A stretch of DNA of 11,074 bases, taken from NCBI GenBank assembly GCA_050996405.1, contig JBPCRW010000149.1, positions 1 to 11,074 of the forward strand. The letters run 5' to 3'. The position numbers were made by a program, and so were the translations under genes. The notes below the pieces were generated by a model. The model was not told where the DNA came from and ran no database searches. It was given only the letters and a program-made list of their open reading frames with translations. Below, piece by piece: positions 7,543 to 11,074 of the stretch. How positions within the stretch are numbered: the first letter of the stretch is position 1; every line of letters begins with the position of its first letter. This DNA is from JBPCRW01 sp050996405. GTDB taxonomy: Bacteria; Acidobacteriota; Blastocatellia; Pyrinomonadales; Pyrinomonadaceae.

Positions 7543-9612
7543 ATGAAGAAATACGTTATCAAACGAGATGAAAATTCTCTGCCCGAACGTCTGACGCGCT
7601 ACCGTCAGGAATTGAACGCCGAGCAGTTTCGCGCCGTCACTGCGCCGCCGAAAGCGACTTTGATTATCGCGGGCGCGGGAACTGGAAAAACCAGAACGAT
7701 AACTTATCGTGTCGCTTATTTAATCGAGCAAGACGTTTCGCCGCAAAACATACTGCTGGCGACTTTTACCAATCGCGCGGCGCGTGAAATGCTGTGGCGC
7801 GTCGAGCAGTTGACGGGTTCGCAAAACGTCCATCGAATTTGGGGCGGAACATTTCATAGAATCGCTAATTTAATTTTGCGCCGTCACGCGCAGTCAATCG
7901 GTTTCGATTCAAATTATTCGATTTTGGATAGCGAAGACGCGCGCGATTTGCTCAATGTCTGTGTTGACGAAGCCGGAATTGATACGAAATCTAAGCGTTT
8001 TCCGAAAGCCGAAATTTTGCAGGATATTATTTCTTACGCGAATAATACCGACGCGCCTTTGGGCGAAATTATCGTCAAAAAATATCCGTATTTCGAGCCT
8101 TTAACAGCGCAGATTCGCCGTCTCGATTTGCTGTATATCGAAAAAAAACGCGACCGCAATGTGATGGATTACGACGATTTACTTTTGAACTGGAAACGGC
8201 TGTTAATCGAAAAACCGGACATCGCAAATCTTTACGCCGAACAGTTTCAGCATATTTTGGTTGACGAATATCAGGACACGAACAAACTGCAAGCCGAAAT
8301 TATTGACCTGCTCGCCGTCAAACATAAAAACGTGACGGTCGTCGGCGACGACGCGCAATCGATTTTCGCGTGGCGCGGCGCGGAATTTACAAACATTTAC
8401 GAATTTCCCGCGCGTTACCCGGAAGCGCAAACTTTCAAACTCGAAACAAATTATCGTTCGACACCGGAAATTTTGGATCTGGCAAATGTTTCGATTGCGA
8501 ATAATCGAAAACAGTTTCCGAAAACGCTCGAAGCGGTGAAAAAATCCAGAGATTTCAAACCCGCGCTTGTGCCTTGTTCAAATGTCGAACAGCAATCGTC
8601 GTTTGTCGCCGCAAGAATTTTGGAACTGCGCGATGAAGGAACGAGTTTGGAAGAAATCTGCGTGATGTATCGCTCGCATTATCATTCTTTGGAATTGCAA
8701 TTGGAATTAACCCGAAGAAATATTCCGTATCGAGTTCAATCGGGCGTGCGGTTTTTCGAGCAGGCGCATATCAAAGACGTAATTTCTTACTTGCGAATCA
8801 TCGTCAATCCGCGCGACGAACTCGCCTGGAAACGAATTTTGAAAATGATTCCGTCGGTCGGAAATGCGACGGCAAACAGAATTTATGAAAGTCTGGCATA
8901 TTCGGAAAATCCGCTTGCGCTTGTCAAAAAAGACGATTTTAAATACAAACCGCGCAGCGCGAACAACTGGCAAAGTTTTATAAATTTGCTTGAACTTTTG
9001 ACGACGGACGAAAACCGCAATAATCCCGCCAAACAAATCGAGTTGATTTTAACAAACGGCTACGAACAGCATTTGCGGGAAACTTTTGAAAATTCGGAAG
9101 CGCGGCTCGAAGATTTGCGCCAGCTTGCTTTATATGCGAATCGTTACAATTCGACCGAAGATTTTTTGTCCGAATTAGCTCTGCTTTCGACTGAACGTTT
9201 TAAAGAACCTTCGGGAATCATCGGCGAAGATGTAATTTCCGGCGGCGAAGAAGATGAACTTTTAACTTTAACTTCGGTGCATCAAGCAAAAGGCTTAGAG
9301 TGGAAAGCCGTCTTTATAATCTGGGCGGCGGAAGGCAAATTTCCTTCTCCGCGCTCGCTCAAGGAAATTGATTCGGAAGAAGAAGAACGCCGCCTCTGGT
9401 ATGTCGCCATAACGCGCGCGCAGGAAGAACTTTATTTGACTTATCCGCTGATGATAATTGATTATTCGCGCCAGACGGTTTTGCAGAAACCTTCGCGTTT
9501 TATTATGGAATGCCCGCCCGCGCTGTTTGAAGTCTGGAATCTGGAAGAAGAATCGAAACCATTTGACGCGCCCGTAAATTTGATTGAAGACAAACCCGAA
9601 CTTTTAAACTAA
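7543..9612 (+). CDS. pcrA: UvrD/PcrA-type superfamily 1A ATP-dependent DNA helicase
   Basis: The product has 689 residues, the normal length for UvrD/PcrA/Rep enzymes that unwind DNA 3'-5' in repair and replication-fork clearance. All core motifs are visible in order: the Q motif (LNAEQFRAV, 24-32), Walker A (AGAGTGKT, 43-50), motif Ia (ATFTNRAAREM, 73-83), GTFH (102-105), Walker B (ILVDEYQDT, 238-246), motif III (GDDAQSIFAWRGA, 268-280), motif IV (TNYRST, 302-307), motif V (SVHQAKGLEW, 578-587) and motif VI (LWYVAITRAQ, 618-627). An Ala-Trp in motif III (Tyr in some relatives) is common. The tail after motif VI is short, and there is no nuclease domain, so this is not AddA/RecB. The start has no clear ribosome site but begins right before conserved sequence. 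PcrA, UvrD and Rep cannot be told apart reliably here; the symbol is provisional. Confidence 0.93.
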   Translation: MKKYVIKRDENSLPERLTRYRQELNAEQFRAVTAPPKATLIIAGAGTGKTRTITYRVAYLIEQDVSPQNILLATFTNRAAREMLWRVEQLTGSQNVHRIWGGTFHRIANLILRRHAQSIGFDSNYSILDSEDARDLLNVCVDEAGIDTKSKRFPKAEILQDIISYANNTDAPLGEIIVKKYPYFEPLTAQIRRLDLLYIEKKRDRNVMDYDDLLLNWKRLLIEKPDIANLYAEQFQHILVDEYQDTNKLQAEIIDLLAVKHKNVTVVGDDAQSIFAWRGAEFTNIYEFPARYPEAQTFKLETNYRSTPEILDLANVSIANNRKQFPKTLEAVKKSRDFKPALVPCSNVEQQSSFVAARILELRDEGTSLEEICVMYRSHYHSLELQLELTRRNIPYRVQSGVRFFEQAHIKDVISYLRIIVNPRDELAWKRILKMIPSVGNATANRIYESLAYSENPLALVKKDDFKYKPRSANNWQSFINLLELLTTDENRNNPAKQIELILTNGYEQHLRETFENSEARLEDLRQLALYANRYNSTEDFLSELALLSTERFKEPSGIIGEDVISGGEEDELLTLTSVHQAKGLEWKAVFIIWAAEGKFPSPRSLKEIDSEEEERRLWYVAITRAQEELYLTYPLMIIDYSRQTVLQKPSRFIMECPPALFEVWNLEEESKPFDAPVNLIEDKPELLN

Positions 9613-9720
9613 GTTCTGCCGAAAGACGAAAATTCAGACTCGTTTTAAGTGCCGAGTTTTCACTCTTAAAACTGCCCCGCAAATTTTTGGACGGGTTGAA
9701 AAATAGTTCGCAATGTAATC

Positions 9721-9749
9721 TTGAATAAAAAGTAAAGATTTGTTATCTT
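9721..9749 (+). promoter_or_regulatory. Candidate promoter and overlapping operator for the Rrf2 gene
   Basis: TTGAAT (9721-9726) and TATCTT (9744-9749) are separated by 17 bases, matching sigma-70 spacing. An inverted repeat AAGAT-N5-ATCTT (9735-9749) lies over the -10 element, a good position for a self-acting repressor. With this promoter the transcript would start almost at the ATG (9759), giving a nearly leaderless message, in line with the lack of a clear ribosome site. An alternative promoter further upstream is possible. This is pattern matching only. Confidence 0.4.
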
Positions 9750-9758
9750 AGAGTTTAT

Positions 9759-10238
9759 ATGAAAATTTCGGCACAGGAAGAATATGGATTGCGATGCCTT
9801 GTGCAGTTGGCAAATTTGCCCGTCGGTGAAGCACTGACCTTGCCGCAGATTGCCAGACGCGAAGGAATTTCGGTTGCCAACGCGGGAAAATTGATGTGGC
9901 TTTTAAATAAAGCCGGATTTGTTTCCGCCACGCGCGGCACAAAAGGCGGTTATCAGCTTTCGCGTCCGGCAGGCGAAATTCGTCTGAATGAAGTCATCAA
10001 GATATTAGACGACGACGAAGTCAATAATCATTGCGACGGCTACAAAGGCGTTCTGGAAATGTGCGTTCACAAAGGCGATTGCGGAATTCGCCCCGTGATT
10101 ATCGGCTTGCACGAGATTGTGCAGAACGCGCTTTCACAGATTACGCTCGCGCAGCTTGTCGGCGAAGAAGCCAGAGTCGACGAAATGTTTCACCAGATTC
10201 AGGGAATTCATAAAACTATTGAACCGCAGAGAATATGA
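9759..10238 (+). CDS. Rrf2-family transcriptional regulator, probable Fe-S sensor of the suf genes
   Basis: The protein has 159 residues, typical for Rrf2/IscR/SufR-type regulators. An N-terminal winged helix-turn-helix spans about residues 2-75 (YGLRCLVQLA, LTLPQIARREGIS, and the wing GTKGGYQLSRP). A dimerisation helix lies near the C-terminus. Three cysteines, Cys92, Cys102 and Cys108 (HCDG, EMCVHKGDC), are placed as in Fe-S-binding members; the spacing is C-x9-C-x5-C, whereas IscR has C-x5-C-x5-C. His91 and His104 are nearby and could be the fourth ligand. The gene precedes sufB by 67 bases on the same strand, which points to control of the suf operon in response to cluster status. Relatives bind a 2Fe-2S or 4Fe-4S cluster and repress or de-repress suf. 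The cluster type is not deducible here. Confidence 0.9.
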   Translation: MKISAQEEYGLRCLVQLANLPVGEALTLPQIARREGISVANAGKLMWLLNKAGFVSATRGTKGGYQLSRPAGEIRLNEVIKILDDDEVNNHCDGYKGVLEMCVHKGDCGIRPVIIGLHEIVQNALSQITLAQLVGEEARVDEMFHQIQGIHKTIEPQRI

Positions 10239-10239
10239 A

Positions 10240-10297
10240 CAGTTATCAGTGAGCAGTAAATAGTCAACAAAAACTGATAATTGATAACTGATAACTG
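10240..10297. repeat. TGATAAY heptamers and inverted repeat in the sufB leader
   Basis: Three tandem heptamers TGATAAT, TGATAAC, TGATAAC occupy 10275-10295. CAGTTATCAG at 10240-10249 is the exact reverse complement of CTGATAACTG at 10288-10297, so the leader between the Rrf2 gene and sufB could form a 10-pair stem with a loop of about 38 bases. The ATG of sufB follows 8 bases later without a clear ribosome site. This could be a neutral intergenic repeat, a Rrf2-bound site, or a hairpin that limits sufB translation; the sequence does not decide. Confidence 0.65.
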
Positions 10298-10305
10298 AAA
10301 AAATT

Positions 10306-11074
10306 ATGTCAACAGCAACACAAGAATTATTAGCAAACAGAGAATATAAATACGGTTTTACGACCGACATCGAAACGGAAACGATTCCGAAAGGCTTGTC
10401 GGAAGATGTCGTGCGCTTGATTTCGTCGAAAAAGAATGAACCCGAATGGCTTCTGGAATTTCGTCTGAAAGCCTATCGTCATTGGTTGAAAATGCGACAG
10501 CCCGACAATTGGGCGAATTTCGATTATCCGAATATCGATTTTCAAAACATCAGTTATTATTCCGCGCCAAAACAGAAAGCGAAAAAGCAGAGTTTGGACG
10601 AAGTTGACCCGGAACTTATCAAAACTTTTGAGAAACTCGGCATCCCGATTACCGAACAGAAAATGCTGGCGAACGTCGCGGTTGATGCGGTTTTCGATTC
10701 GGTTTCGGTGGCGACGACGTATAAGAAAAAACTATTGGAAGCGGGCGTGATTTTCTGTTCATTTACCGAAGCGGTCGCCGATTATCCACAGTTGATTCAA
10801 AAATATCTCGGCTCGGTCGTGCCGACTTCCGATAATTATTACGCGGCGTTAAATTCGGCGGTTTTCTCCGACGGCTCGTTTGTTTTTATCCCGAAAGACG
10901 TGCGCTGCCCGATGGAACTTTCGACATATTTTCGCATTAACACGCATGATTCAGGACAATTTGAACGGACGTTAATTGTCGCGGAAGAAGGCAGCTACGT
11001 TGCATATAACGAAGGTTGTCATCCGGCGGGCGAACAGGTTTTGACGGCGACAGGTTGGCGAAATATCGAAGGTA
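10306..11074 (+). CDS. sufB: Fe-S scaffold SufB, N-terminal part, interrupted by an intein (cut by window edge)
   Basis: The reading frame is open from the ATG at 10306 to the edge, 256 codons. Residues 1-237 are clearly SufB: YKYGF near 15-19, KNEPEWLLEFRLKAYRHWL near 43-61, NISYYSAPKQ near 81-90, a DSVSVATTYKKKLLEAGVIF block near 131-150, and FIPKDVRCPMELSTYFRIN near 194-212. SufB is the scaffold subunit of the SufBCD complex that assembles Fe-S clusters in the cytosol. Intact SufB proteins continue after the conserved Glu-Gly-Cys with a Thr-Ala-Pro and then a QLHAAVVEL segment. Here the residues after Cys238 are instead HPAGEQVLTATGWRNIEG, resembling the first splicing block of an intein. 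The start has no obvious ribosome site. The SufB call is firm; the rest of the gene, the intein and sufC/sufD are outside the window. Confidence 0.93.
   Translation, partial: MSTATQELLANREYKYGFTTDIETETIPKGLSEDVVRLISSKKNEPEWLLEFRLKAYRHWLKMRQPDNWANFDYPNIDFQNISYYSAPKQKAKKQSLDEVDPELIKTFEKLGIPITEQKMLANVAVDAVFDSVSVATTYKKKLLEAGVIFCSFTEAVADYPQLIQKYLGSVVPTSDNYYAALNSAVFSDGSFVFIPKDVRCPMELSTYFRINTHDSGQFERTLIVAEEGSYVAYNEGCHPAGEQVLTATGWRNIEG
11017..11074 (+). other. Intein N-terminal splicing block inside sufB (truncated by window edge)
   Basis: Nineteen residues are visible, starting with Cys238 of the host protein frame. The pattern fits intein block A: a first Cys, then after a few residues a Gly-Glu (in place of the common Gly-Asp), Val-Leu-Thr, a Gly-Trp and Ile (CHPAGEQVLTATGWRNIEG). 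The frame is continuous with SufB, as expected for an in-frame protein-splicing element. The insertion point lies before the conserved Cys, so the C-terminal extein should resume with a Cys followed by Thr-Ala-Pro. Blocks B, F and G and any homing endonuclease are beyond the edge, so intein size and activity cannot be judged. Confidence 0.8.

Noticed and set aside
9638..9672. Weak hairpin after the helicase gene (TTTTAAGTG against CACTCTTAAAA)
   Set aside because: The stem is AT-rich and interrupted by a bulge, with no T-run after it; not enough to call a terminator.
11017..11074. Frameshift or assembly error as the reason SufB similarity stops
   Set aside because: The frame stays open and the new residues have a coherent intein block pattern starting with Cys at the expected site; random out-of-frame sequence would not be expected to give this. 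A chimera still cannot be fully excluded at the window edge.

Overview
The window carries seven protein genes (one cut by the right edge) and short spacers. It suggests a Gram-negative bacterium: there are three clear Sec-type signal peptides and one predicted outer-membrane barrel. The style is AT-leaning spacers, an exported tricorn-like protease, heptamer repeats and palindromic repeats between genes. This would fit Acidobacteriota of the Blastocatellia/Pyrinomonadales kind, but that is an inference from gene content, not a database result.

Layout. At 42-347 (-) is a YbaB/EbfC nucleoid-associated protein. At 584-1363 (+) is a membrane-anchored SIMPL (DUF541) protein. It converges on a two-gene leftward metal-related unit: a small Cys/His-rich exported protein (3589-4014, -), then a 666-residue secreted protein (1472-3472, -). 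The latter joins a type-1 copper cupredoxin domain, a Met/His-rich linker and a probable beta-barrel. An imperfect inverted repeat (1369-1463) lies between the convergent ends and probably terminates both. Divergent from the metal unit is an exported tricorn-type S41 protease (4178-7408, +), followed by a long, nearly perfect palindrome (7419-7490). Next are a UvrD/PcrA-type helicase (7543-9612, +), an Rrf2-family Fe-S regulator (9759-10238, +) and the start of sufB (10306 to the edge, +).

The most notable signal is at the right edge. SufB is normal up to the conserved Glu-Gly-Cys of its core (Cys238). The sequence then stops resembling SufB and becomes a typical intein N-terminal splicing block. 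The sufB gene therefore appears to be interrupted by an intein whose body lies outside the window. An Rrf2 regulator with three cysteines sits directly upstream, so Fe-S biogenesis here may be controlled both by transcription and by a splicing step in the scaffold protein.

The second notable item is the cupredoxin/Met-His linker/barrel fusion with its Cys/His-rich neighbour, a candidate periplasm-to-outer-membrane copper-handling module of unknown mechanism.
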